Assembly: GCA_030374805.1 (NCBI GenBank)
Contig: JARGSG010000246.1
Location: forward strand, 94,233 to 158,232
Direction: 5' to 3'
From: Gracilaria gracilis
Lineage: Eukaryota; Rhodophyta; Florideophyceae; Gracilariales; Gracilariaceae
Length of the DNA stretch: 64,000 bases
Shown: positions 53,624 to 64,000 of the stretch, piece by piece
How positions within the stretch are numbered: the first letter of the stretch is position 1
Layout: the number at the start of each line of letters is the position of its first letter
Translations under genes and position numbers: made by a program
The notes under the pieces: model-generated
What the model was told of the DNA's origin: nothing
The model's database searches: none
What the model saw: only the letters and a program-made list of their open reading frames with translations

Positions 53624-56600
53624 AGATCATGGAAGGCTCCATCCGGCTACCCCCAGTATCAAAAGTTTCCTACGTATATTTTGGAATTTATTGCGTCAAT
53701 GTGGCGGGATGAGAGCTCGGTCACCATTGGTAGGCGTAAGGCCCTTTCCCAGGCAAAACTGCTTCAATTATTTATATTTATTTATTCATTGAAATTTTCA
53801 ACTGATTCTCAATTCAATTGAGTTTGACACTCCTTACTTTCTAGGACAGGACAAAGTGAGTTCTAAGTATTTCTTCAATAAAGTGTTCAAGCAATATTCT
53901 GTTTTTATTCGATGCATTGCGAAACAATGAGCGGTAATTTACAGAATGAAGAAAGAGCATTTCCAACTGTACGAATCGCGACTTTCTAACTGTCAATTTT
54001 AACAAGTGTACAGTTACGATGTAGTGACCTAGTAGAATACATCCCATCGAGAACGCCGGGAGCTTGTAATGAAAGTTCTGCTTTTAACGCACCCATTCCA
54101 AACTCACTCATATTGCCCGTGTTGCTGCACCCATTCCAGCTTCTACTCATGATGATCTTCGTTGCCAACCACCGATACAGCCACCGATTCTAGCGCTATT
54201 GTTATCATCACCGCCATCGCAGATTCAGTATTCAATCCTAAGTCTCCCACCAGGATTTCATCGGCAAAAAGAAGCACGTCAAGTACCTATCCGCTACTGC
54301 ACCTGACAGCCACGCCTGCATGCCCTTGCGGGTGAAATTGCTCCTCATTAATCTACCCCAGACACTCATGTGAGACTAGAGTAGTAGCTACTCCTATCAA
54401 CTCTCCCGGCTGTGGATCCTCCTTCCGGTTACCATGAAATTAAGCGAGCCCCCATATTCACCCGAGGTAACTCGGCAGAATTTGAACCCGCATTCCATGG
54501 ATTGGAGTATCTTTTTCCAGTTTGTAAGCCCTCTTCCCTGATCACAACACCGAGAAAGTAGTGTGCATTGTGTACAGGTTCGAAGGCACGATCAAACTGT
54601 TGTGGTCCAGACGGCTAGCGAGACCGCGTCGTTCCCCATGCTCCACCATGTTTTCTTCAAGCATAAAAATGGGATGAAAACTTCAATGTCACCTGTCCAG
54701 TCTCATGAGACACTGGAGATGAGGCTCTTTAGCCCCAAAACCAATGTACACGACCGTTTCATTACAAGAGGTGATAGGAACACCAGCAGTTTCCGCACAA
54801 GGGCTGAAATTCTGAGTACATTCAAAAAATGATATGATTCCTATCCAACTCGTTGGAGGTGCACAATCTTAACTTAGATTTCATCTGTTCTCGCAGTATG
54901 GCGTCAAAACCCAAGCCACCATCCTCTGTACAGTAGTACTGGTTTCGTGAGCAAGCGTTAAAGGAAAAGGCCTCAACACACTCCTGCTGAATGGATTCGA
55001 ATTCAAAAATGACTGAAACACAAGGATGAAGGAATCCTTGGAGATAACGGGAGGGTATTTGGTTTGAGAAAAGCCTCCAGATCACAAAAGAACGATGGTG
55101 GGAAAAGCATGGAGAACTGTGAAAGAACTTAGAGTCGTGAGCAACATGGGATCGAAATAGAACATGTGAAGACGAAATTGAGAAGCCAACAACCGCAATA
55201 TCAGCGTATTAGTGGTAACATAATGAGGTCAAAAAATTATGTAACTGGTTAGAAGAAACAGGAGATATGCTGTTAAGAAATCAATTAATGCAGTTAATCA
55301 TTGTTTCGATGACTCCATCCGTGTGAGAAAAATGCTTCACAAAGCGGTACGAGTTGGAAACTGTACTACAGCGCCAGAACAACGAGCGCTGTGCCCAGAT
55401 TAACGTGAAAAGAAGCATTGGAACAGAAACCATGCCAGTACGCGAATGGCGGATACCATAAAACAGTGTTAGTCTGCTGAGACGAAACGAAGAAAAGGGG
55501 TTTGTGAAACGAGATTATATCCATCGGAAGAGTCCAGAAAACACGAAGATGGGGTTTAGCTGATAGTCTCTGTAGGATGAAGATGGTGGAACGATGTGGG
55601 GCAGAGAAACGGCAATTGTACAGCTTGACCAAACCGAAAAGCGACGGGGGTTATACGGCGATCATGAAGTGAGAGAAATGGGTGAGGCTGTCCGAAAGGT
55701 GATGTAGATGATTGAACGACCTCAGTAATATTATGGAATTCGCTCTGGCAGAATGGCAGTAGACGACTGAATAACGCCGATTGCGCAGCAAGGAGACCTG
55801 AGACCAGAAAAGAAACCAGGTGCATAAGATTAAGACTTTCTATTCATGTTCTTCATCTCACTGGAGATGAAGATATGGGCTCGGTGGTTCGAAGGTGGTA
55901 TATGCATAAAAGTACAACCGCAACAACTGGCAAAAGAGCGAGTGAAAAGTGTGGTATAGCAACAATTACATGAATTGATGCAGGGATGAGAATGGAATCG
56001 GCGGGGTTTCATTGTTGCAAGTTGAGCTGAGAAGAAGAAGAAGAAACTAGGTTCATAGTCTTTCTGAGGGAAGTGGCGATGATGATATTCGACGGTGATG
56101 GGAAGCAGAAATATGACATGTATGGAGCGTCAGTAGTTATATGAAACGAAGAAAGAACATGAAGGCGGGGACAAAGTCATGACACAGTATGAAGCACTAA
56201 AGGCGGCATAAGATGGTAGCAAGGTGTGGTTGCATGAGGAGCAGCAGCAATGCCAGATTCCAAGGCAACGGTGGGGCAATTGCGGACTTAAGCCATGGTG
56301 CCGTAGCGATATAGGAGGTCAGGCGGAGGTATCGCTACAGGGACAGGAACTGTAAAGGGTGGTTAGTGGTGGGACTACGGAAGTGGTTAAAAGTTCTATG
56401 TTGCCGAGACGGGGCTCAGTACCCGTAGAAACGCCAGAGCATTTCAAGATCACATTCATACGGCGCCTGCAAGACGACCTGATTCCTGCACTGAGAAGGA
56501 GACACTGTTCTGTAAGACATGGCGTTCGCTCAGAAAACAGGTTCCATCAACCGTTTAAAAGGCGGTGAGTTCAAATCCATGGCAACTAAATTAAGAGATT

Positions 56601-57641
56601 GTCAGGAAATGTATAGAAACATTGATCAGAGTGGAACAAGAAGACCAAAACCAGAGATTCATGTGGGAAATGAACGTTATATGCAAAGCAGGAGTGCAAA
56701 CAGTATCTGAATACCATCGTCGCCAAGACATACACAATAATAAACCTACAATTCAGGGTTAGTACTTTTGTTTCAGTTGCTTTTGCACGCGTTCCCCACC
56801 AAATTCCTCGTCTATGGATTGGGCCAAAAGAGCAAGAGACCATGGCATGCATACAATCGACGGGTACGATTTAGAGAGCGACTCGCAATCTGCAGGACTG
56901 ATATGTATGCGATGAAGGAGGCTTAACGCAACAAAGTAAAGAGTACAAACACAAAATATCACATTAAGCAGTTTGAAAACCCTCACACGAGCGAAAATGT
57001 AGCGAAAGACAAGGCCGCTGCACTAAAACATGGTCCCTGAACGGTGGTAAATTAGTACGGTAGAGATTCCAGCCTAAACAAAACATCGACAGTCAAGACC
57101 AGGAGTGCTGCTGCCGTTCTTCATCTAGAAGTAGATCTGTGAGCGAGTGGCATAACATTTACGGACGCAACGGATAGAATAGCTGCGAAACAGTAACGTT
57201 GTTCATATTATTCTGAGAAGTTCTCCAACATCCCGATGACGTGTTAATAGACTTTCAGCCACCATATCAGTTCAAAAGGTTAAAAAGTACCCCGTAACCA
57301 TTGCGTCTTGCTATAGGCACCTAGGAGAGGCCTTGAAGACAATAAATGGGATTAGACGCAGAAGATTGGTATTTCCTCTTCTTCAAGTGATAGGCTTGTC
57401 TCAGAGTATCTACAAAATACGTTCTCTTTTCTCCTCTCCTTCTCACGTTCACAATCTGTTCAATAACTGATATTTGGTTCGATAAAGCCTATATACTTTC
57501 AACGGAAGCCCCTTAAAATACCTTTACTTCGCTCTGGAAACCTTTTGCGAATAATTGTCTCTGTTGTACTCTTTTCAATCCTCTGGATGCCCATCGAAGA
57601 AGACAAACAAGACTGGGCTCGCCCAAAACAGTATGGTCGAT
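53624..57641. other. Gene-poor interval
   Basis: Only short unsupported frames on both strands. Two adjacent plus frames at 56359-56710 look protein-like in composition but match nothing I know. Confidence 0.45.
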
Positions 57642-57890
57642 GCACTATCGGCCGGAATCGGCTTGATTGGTGCAAAAAAACCTGCAGGGATTTCTTGTGG
57701 TTTGCGTGTAACCATATTAAGCCCAGGGGTTTTTGCTTCCGCCATTTTTTCGCAAACTCAAAGGTCTTGAACCACTCGGTAGATATGCTTTCGGGCACCC
57801 GTTAAGAGGTTTGTTTCAACCAATTTAGGTATGCGTTGAGAGAGCTCGTGCACGGCTTGATTAACCACCAAGCGGGTAGGGGCGTCCATA
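57642..57890 (-). mobile_element. Gypsy gag fragment
   Basis: 249 bp matching 38642-38890 of the intact gag (about 85% by eye, no length change), isolated from any other part of the element. Confidence 0.85.
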
Positions 57891-58917
57891 TTCCATCCCA
57901 GAGTTGTACGTCATGGTGAATTGTGAGTAAATTACCAACAACCGTAAATAGTGTAGTTTATTACTGGTTGTGACCCATATTGGTTATTGTGCTCCTGCCT
58001 TAATTTTGTTACCTTAATTAGTGTGGCTAACATCTTTTACAGTCACTGGGCGTACGTATTTTTGGAAAACAATAGATAAATGTAAGATGAAATCAAAGAA
58101 TTAACAGTACAGTTTTATTTTTGCTGTCCTACTTTTTTTTGAAAATGAAAACTTTGAGAAGCATGTTTCTGAAAAGAGACCAAAGTTCTATAGCTTACTT
58201 ACGTGATCATTCGCATTAAAGGAATCATCACAATTTATGGTTCGTTTGATCAGCTGTTTCATACAAGACGACAGGAAATTAGGGTTTGGTTGAAAATTGT
58301 AACCTACTCTACGTCGATAAGCAGCAAAAGATTTCTTCTTCCTAGAACGCATAACAATTTTACGAAATTCGGTGCAGGGAGAAAAATTCTATTCGAGATA
58401 ATGTACTCAAACAATTCCTGCTCAATAAAACCTCAAAACGTTTCCTAGAAATATATGTATGTGTAAACTGGTTGTAACAACAATGAAACTTTAATGGTCT
58501 AAAGAAATAAAAAATAATAAAAGGACATTCTTCCACCAAAAAAAAATCCGGTCTGTAACAGGATCACAGAAAGCCTTTTTCGGTATAAAATTTGGCTTTG
58601 AGTCAATGAACGCAGAGAATATAGACACAATCTGCATAAGTAATTTTTAAATCTCAGATTTACGTTAGTCCAAAAAATTGTAAGTTCGTTTTTTCTGTGG
58701 TTAAGTATCAAACAAGAGAGTTGGAATGTGTTTGCCTTCTATTGTTAAATATTATTGGTTTTGTGATCCAAGCACAGCATGCATGCTAAGAGAATTTCAA
58801 CAGCTCTGTGTGACAAGGCGCTTGTTTTAAATGAATTATTGACTATCAATACAATCTTGGACTAGAATTTGAGTATTCTATGCATGGCGTTAAGAACTAA
58901 AAATTTACAAATAATTG

Positions 58918-59040
58918 CAGTAGAGCTCCAGAACAGTAGCCAAAGTTACTGTTCTAGCTGGATTTGCTTAAATTAGCTAGGAATATTTAGCTAATTGCCA
59001 GTTTTGTGTCCCTATAGGAGCCTTGCGATAAAAATGTGGC
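58918..59040. repeat. Diverged dispersed repeat, copy 2
   Basis: Counterpart of 6390-6510; internal inverted repeat GAACAGTA...TACTGTTC. Confidence 0.45.
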
Positions 59041-59353
59041 TTCAGAGGGCACCTAGGTTACAGGGCATGTTTTTTTAAATTAACCTGCGCCGCAGGTATG
59101 CCATATATTTCAAAAAAGGCCATTTTCCCGCTGCTCCCAGTCCAAAGGTTAGAAAAAATGCCCTTCAAATGTTTGATTGCTACTCAGAGAAAATGCTTCA
59201 ATTTCACAAAAACCAGTCAAACAGTCAAAAATCATTCAAATGCAATATGATATTGTTAGTTTTCTGGTGACATGTGTACGTGTGTGCGACGTGTTCTAAG
59301 GAGATTTACTACGTGTACAGTCGAAAATCAGTCAAACTTTGAGCGATGTAGCA

Positions 59354-59388
59354 TTCAAAGTTTGATTGCATTGCAATCAAACTTTGAA
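59354..59388. repeat. 35-bp perfect palindrome within a TCAAA-rich cluster
   Basis: 17-bp arms TTCAAAGTTTGATTGCA around one central T, flanked over 59150-59510 by many ATTCAAA and AGTCAAA words. Confidence 0.75.
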
Positions 59389-60370
59389 CTGCGATGCCAG
59401 TCAAGAATGCTGACATCATTCAAAGCGGGGAAAGAGGCAGCATTCAAAAAGTGGAATCACATGACTGGTCAAGATTCCAAACATTCAAATATTTGACTGC
59501 AGCAGTCATTTGAGCGTAGAAACTATAAAAGTACTGTACAACATCTTTGCCATAGTGGAGCCACGCAAACGCATTATTTTAAGCAAGGCTCAGAGATCAG
59601 CAAGCAAGATTTCCGCAAAGCAGTGTTCGCACAGCGGCGATGGAGGAAGCGCATGTCATTGCCGAGACCAGTGTAACCCTGTAGACAAAAGGAGCTTGAC
59701 AGAACAAGAGAGGAGTACAAATACAAGTTCATGAGCGCAAACTTGCAGGCAGACGGCGCAGCGGCTGCAGGGGGCGCATGCGGACAAAAGCACTGGTCAG
59801 GGGGCCTTGTTATTTTTTCTAAGAAAGTGCCATGAAACCAGAGATAAAACGCAAGCAACGTGTCCAGCAATTGCGTCTGCGGTATTTTGCTATCAACTGA
59901 AACAAGAAAAAGCTCACATAATATGTATATTATACTGTCAATATCTAATGTTTGTGAGCACAGCTGTCATCGATGAGCTTCAACGGGCGACGCCTTCGTT
60001 TTTGTTGTATCCAGCTCAAGGCGCACTACGAGACTACCTCGAGAGTGGATCTCGCATCACAGGATTGCGTTATGCCAACAAACACCGCGTGGCTGCCGCC
60101 AATAGCCTGTGACCGTAACGATCTTTTGTCTCCTTGTGGAGGAAGAAGCCTCCTGCGATGCCAACTGAGAGCTGCAAGCAAACTTACGCGGCGCTCTGCG
60201 CCACACATTTAATTCCTTGAGTTGGCCATCGTGGAGCCTTACTGTGCCAACTCAGCGCGTCAGACATGGCTGTGTGCCTTTCCGCATCGATTTGTAAATA
60301 CCTTTAGGAAGCATTGCTGGACCGATGTGAATTCTTAGACTCGAAGTTACAAAGTAACTTGTGGCGTGCA

Positions 60371-60378
60371 TATAAATA
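60371..60378 (+). promoter_or_regulatory. TATA box of NLR copy B
   Basis: TATAAATA 111 bp upstream of ATG 60489. Confidence 0.6.
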
Positions 60379-60488
60379 ACCACTCTCGCACCGCGAACGT
60401 AGTCATTCACGTTCTGTTCGCAGCACTCGTTGTACCGCCATCGATCACCGTTTATTCATCCTTTCGTCGTTTGCGTACCGACAAAACC

Positions 60489-62894
60489 ATGGCAGCAGTT
60501 GTAACAGCATCCGCCGGAGTGGTTAACGCTTTGGTGGCTTTTTGTGACAAGGTTCCTGCTTTCGTAAACCGCTTGCGCGAACGCCAGGACCTCACCAGCG
60601 ACAACCGCACCAGGCTGGATCTACTTCAACGCCATGTAGCAGGTATTCGACGTCTGACCCCCACGCTGGAATCAGTTGTTGCCGATGACCCCATAATGGA
60701 CACCGTACTACACACGCATCTCACAACCATGGAGGAGGACTTTAAGGCACTCGAGGAGTGGCAGTCGCGAATAGCATCTGCCAAGTACACCGATCGCGTC
60801 AATCGCATGAAGCAAATCTTAGATCGCTGTGAACAAAGTGTGAACAAGTGCTTGGAGTTTCTAAGCGATAAAGTTGCACCGGTGTCCAGAGAGCTTCAAC
60901 AACAGTCCATGCACCATGATTTCGTTCCCCATTGTAATGTGCCCCCGAACCCACCACGACTCATATTGGATTATCGCTCTACTTCAACATGCGAAGGCAG
61001 GCTGAAGGCCGCTGTATTGCAGGAAGGTAATTCCAGGATAGTTGGGGTGGTAGCCGTCGGGATGGGCGGTGTTGGTAAGACATGTGCACTGCGAGGCCTG
61101 GCGGAGGTTCAAGATATCAAGCGAAGGTTTACTGGAGGCGTGCTGTACATTCAACTGGGAAACCATGCTACGTTATCACAAGTCATAACAGGAATTGCTA
61201 CATTGGTGCAACGTACTGGCAATTTACCCCTGGCCGAAAGGTTGAAGGGCTCGAAAGAGTTACAGGAAGCTGTAGATGCTGCGTCGACTTGGTTCAAAAA
61301 CCAAACATGCCTCTTGCTCATCGATGACATATGGCTGGTTAACGGCATTTCTACAAGAGTGCCGAGAGTTCTGGCAACACTATTGAGCGGAAACAGCCGT
61401 CTGGTGTACACGACAAGATCTCAGAAGCTCATGGATGCATGCGACAAACACATTAAGTTTAAAGCGCTGGAAACATATGGCGACAAAGCGCGAGAAATGT
61501 TGATGGAACATGCGAAGTTCGAGCGGAAAGTATCCTTGGCCCAAAGGAGTGAAGAAGCTGTAAGAGGTTTGCTGCGTATCTGCAATGGGCTTCCGGTGGC
61601 ACTAGGAGTTGTGGGCGAGACGGTGCGGAGGGAGAGCGGGCAATTCGAGGATGACGTTGCACGCTCTTGGGAGCATGTGTACCATCGGATTCTGTCAAAG
61701 GAACAAAGTATAGCGGATGATGATGCAGAAGCCTACGGTTCGGTCAGGATTATTGTAGATTCGTCGTTGGACTTTTTGCAGTCTGATCGCGATGACATTT
61801 CTTTCGACAAGATGTTTCGTGCTTTGTGTGTTGTTGAGAAGCAGCAGAGGGTGCCGATTCACATGTTGCGAAACTTGTGGGGATTTTGCAATGTAGAGAG
61901 AACTGATGAAGTTGCGAAGGCGTTCGATGAGGTGAATCTTGTGCGTAGGTTTAGGCTCAACTCAGACGTATGGGTTCAGTTGCATGATGTCATCCTCGAT
62001 ATTGCACTTCGAAAAGCCTCGGAAAGGTACGAGGTGAAGACATGCTGGCGATCACTCGTTGATAACTACATCGGGCACGAAAAGTGTGTGGGTGAGGAAG
62101 CACAAAAAGCGGAAGTGAAGGCACCATCGGAAGAAGGAGGTGTTGAGTCGCTTTCGAGAGAGAAGAGTTGTTTGAAGCGTTGGTATCACAAAATGTGTTG
62201 CTACAACGTGAGCGGAACCATTGATGAGAGCAGCGAGCAGGCTGTGGAAGAAGTTGAGCTAAGGGCGGAAATCGAGAGCGGAAAGTGGAAATGGTGGAAT
62301 ATGCGAAATGATGATTATATCCGCGACAACGTGTGTCGGGCACTCCGGGGTGCGGGATACGAGAAGCAGCTTTTGTGGCTGTTATTGCAGCCGGAATGGA
62401 TAGTGGATCGTCTGGTATACAACGGAATTTCGGCAGTGGAACGCGATTTGAGTGTGGGAAAGAAGGTTGCAGAAGTTCATGAAGGTGGGAATGATGAATT
62501 GGTGCGGCACATGGAGATGGTTCGGAGAGCGGCTCGCATGGGTTGCACTTTTGTGTTGGAGAACAACACCGTGAGAGAGGCTTGGTTTCAGATCCATGGA
62601 AGACTGTTGAGCTTCTCGACAGTGTGCGAGACAACGAAGCAGTTTGTTGCAGAGATGGAAGCACGTGCACCGAAGCCATGGGCAAAGGCTTCGGTGGGAT
62701 TTTTGCAAAGGGCAAGTACGACTTCGTTGGACATTGTTAAAGTCTTGGCGTTGTTTATTCAGTTCAAATGGATGAAGAGAGGCTTTCGTGTTGCTGGGTC
62801 AACGGAACAACAGTCGGAGTTACACAGTACAACTTTTCAAGCGGTTTCTCTGAAACACAACGACAGAAGTGCGAAGAAATTAGGAAGGACATGA
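60489..62894 (+). CDS. NB-ARC (NLR-type) protein copy B, N-terminal and NB-ARC half
   Basis: ATG 60489 lies in an excellent context (AAACCATGG) downstream of a TATA box. Residues 1-160: helical, heptad-like N-terminal domain reminiscent of HeLo/RPW8-type signalling bundles (inference). NB-ARC from about residue 165: Walker A GMGGVGKT near 195, Walker B LLLIDDIW near 280, RNBS-B LVYTTRS near 310, GLPVAL near 375. Then a winged-helix-like part and a helical linker shared with copy A. One base is missing near 62745 relative to copy A, so the frame leaves the shared protein there and stops at 62894; residues after about 752 are frameshift product. STAND ATPases of this type switch on by oligomerising after ligand sensing. 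Confidence 0.85.
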   Translation: MAAVVTASAGVVNALVAFCDKVPAFVNRLRERQDLTSDNRTRLDLLQRHVAGIRRLTPTLESVVADDPIMDTVLHTHLTTMEEDFKALEEWQSRIASAKYTDRVNRMKQILDRCEQSVNKCLEFLSDKVAPVSRELQQQSMHHDFVPHCNVPPNPPRLILDYRSTSTCEGRLKAAVLQEGNSRIVGVVAVGMGGVGKTCALRGLAEVQDIKRRFTGGVLYIQLGNHATLSQVITGIATLVQRTGNLPLAERLKGSKELQEAVDAASTWFKNQTCLLLIDDIWLVNGISTRVPRVLATLLSGNSRLVYTTRSQKLMDACDKHIKFKALETYGDKAREMLMEHAKFERKVSLAQRSEEAVRGLLRICNGLPVALGVVGETVRRESGQFEDDVARSWEHVYHRILSKEQSIADDDAEAYGSVRIIVDSSLDFLQSDRDDISFDKMFRALCVVEKQQRVPIHMLRNLWGFCNVERTDEVAKAFDEVNLVRRFRLNSDVWVQLHDVILDIALRKASERYEVKTCWRSLVDNYIGHEKCVGEEAQKAEVKAPSEEGGVESLSREKSCLKRWYHKMCCYNVSGTIDESSEQAVEEVELRAEIESGKWKWWNMRNDDYIRDNVCRALRGAGYEKQLLWLLLQPEWIVDRLVYNGISAVERDLSVGKKVAEVHEGGNDELVRHMEMVRRAARMGCTFVLENNTVREAWFQIHGRLLSFSTVCETTKQFVAEMEARAPKPWAKASVGFLQRASTTSLDIVKVLALFIQFKWMKRGFRVAGSTEQQSELHSTTFQAVSLKHNDRSAKKLGRT

Positions 62895-64000
62895 ATAAGT
62901 ATGTGTTGCAGAACTGTGTTGAGTTATCATCGAATTTGAAGATAGTGGTATCGGACTTCCGCATGGGGCGATATGGATATGGAATACGGAAACGGGGCAG
63001 ACAACGCAGAGTCGTAGCTGTCATGATGAAAGGTACTGTGCGTTGCTGTCAGTGACGACGGCGGTTTGATAGCGTCGGGTTCCCATGACGAAACTGTTCG
63101 TGTATGGGAAGCCAGCAGCGGATCATCTGTGGGACACGCACTTGTTGGTCACACGGGTGGCATTGACTGCGTTGCGTGGAGCAGCGACGGGAGGCGTGTT
63201 GCGTCTGGCTCGAGGGACGGCACGATTCGTGTGTGGAATGTGGAGAGCAGAGAAGTTGTGGGGCAGGCGCTGGTTGGACACACTGACGATGTGAAATGTG
63301 TGGCGTGGAGTGTGGACGGAAAGCGAATTGTATCCGGCTCGAATGACAGAAGCGTGCGCGTGTGGGATGTGGAAGGCGGACAGCAAGTGGGAGCGGCGCT
63401 GGTTGGCACGGCGCTGGGTGCTTTTGCGCTTCTTGGAGCGCGGACGGCACACGTGTTGTGTCCGGCTCGACGGACAGCTCCGTGCGCGTTTGGGACGTGA
63501 GCAGCGGACAGATTGTTGGACAGCCGCTCGTTGGTCACACGATACTGTGCGTTGTGTGAGGTGGAACGGAAACGGAAGACAAATTGTGTCCGGTCATGGG
63601 ACAGGAGCGCGCGAGTGTGGGCTCCGGGTGAGAGCGGAGAGAGCGTTGCACAGGCGCAGTGCGGACACACAGCACCGGTGCTTTGCGTTGCGCCGAACCG
63701 AAACGAGACGCGTGCGTTGAGCGGTTCCGGCAGACTGCACGGTTCGCATGTGGGATCTGCGAAGCGGAGCGGCGGTGGGAGAGGCGTTTGTTGGGCACAC
63801 CGCTACGGTGCTTTGTGTTGCGTGGAGCGCGGACGAGCGGCGGTTTGCGTCGGGCGGCCAGGACAAGAGCGTGCCGCGTGTGGACGCTGACAGCGGCCGA
63901 GCGGTGGGGGAGCCGCTCGGTTGGGCACACAGCCTTCGTGGTTGCGTAGCTTGGAGCGCCGATGGAAAACGTGTGGCGTCGGGCGGAGTGACAAGAGCGT
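62745..64000 (+). pseudogene. NLR copy B, frameshifted WD40 half
   Basis: Homologous base by base to copy A (1060-2200), but with single-base indels near 62745, 62949, 63035, 63405, 63540, 63595, 63728 and 63872, so no frame continues for more than about 150 codons. It lacks the 78-bp insertion of copy A. The clustering of one-base indels in GC-rich repeats fits either decay or poor sequence quality. The gene continues beyond the window. Confidence 0.75.

Larger units (their letters stand above)
57891..60370. other. AT-rich intergenic with repeat clusters
   Basis: No supported gene. Contains dispersed repeat copy 2 (58918-59040) and a TTCAAA/GTCAAA-rich cluster with a 35-bp palindrome (59354-59388). 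Confidence 0.55.

Noticed and set aside
59354-59388. CRISPR-like or prokaryotic operator interpretation of the palindrome cluster
   Set aside because: No regular repeat-spacer spacing, and the context is eukaryotic.

Overview
The window reads as nuclear DNA of an intron-poor eukaryote. TATA boxes sit 45-120 bp upstream of ATGs in Kozak-like contexts, AATAAA signals lie downstream, and the gene families are eukaryotic: NB-ARC/WD40 NLR-type proteins, TIS11-like CCCH zinc fingers, a plant/algal ketopantoate-reductase-like family, an opine dehydrogenase, and Ty1/copia and Ty3/gypsy elements. My best guess is a multicellular red alga (Florideophyceae-like), because opine dehydrogenases are known there and the genes are compact. 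This is inference; no organism-specific marker is visible.

Layout. 1-2851: WD40 half of an NB-ARC/WD40 gene (copy A), frameshifted near base 132. 2852-7495: gene-poor. 7496-9668 (-): cysteine-rich membrane protein. 10168-10280: long hairpins. 10779-11060: small secreted Arg-rich protein with a good promoter. 11786-18116: copia element with 312/307-bp LTRs and 5-bp target duplication TACGG. 18341-18466: (CAA)n(CAC)n. 18761-19546: truncated opine dehydrogenase. 21014-21544 and 24716-25174: two CCCH genes. Between them, 22326-24528 is a compact LTR element with two 450-bp LTRs that look identical. 26122-27630: Mutator-like element with long inverted repeats and a 9-bp duplication. 28316-39822: complete 11.5-kb chromodomain-type gypsy element on the minus strand that also carries a roughly 800-codon antisense ORF. 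40224-46500: a related, gutted element with no long credible ORF. 46811-53623: decayed block with a gag-like/coiled-coil ORF, a KPR-like pseudogene, a long ParB-like/2OG-Fe(II) oxygenase frame broken by four in-frame stops, and an adjacent, oppositely oriented DNA methyltransferase remnant. 57642-57890: stray gypsy gag fragment. 60489-64000: NB-ARC/WD40 copy B, with an intact NB-ARC half and a heavily frameshifted WD40 half.

How it fits together. Two same-strand NLR copies bracket about 57 kb that is mostly transposon-derived. The points most worth follow-up are the antisense accessory gene of the gypsy element; the dense CC(W)4GG motif in that element's relative; the methyltransferase/oxygenase 'writer plus eraser' remnant; and the two CCCH paralogs, each of which has lost one zinc ligand of the second finger.
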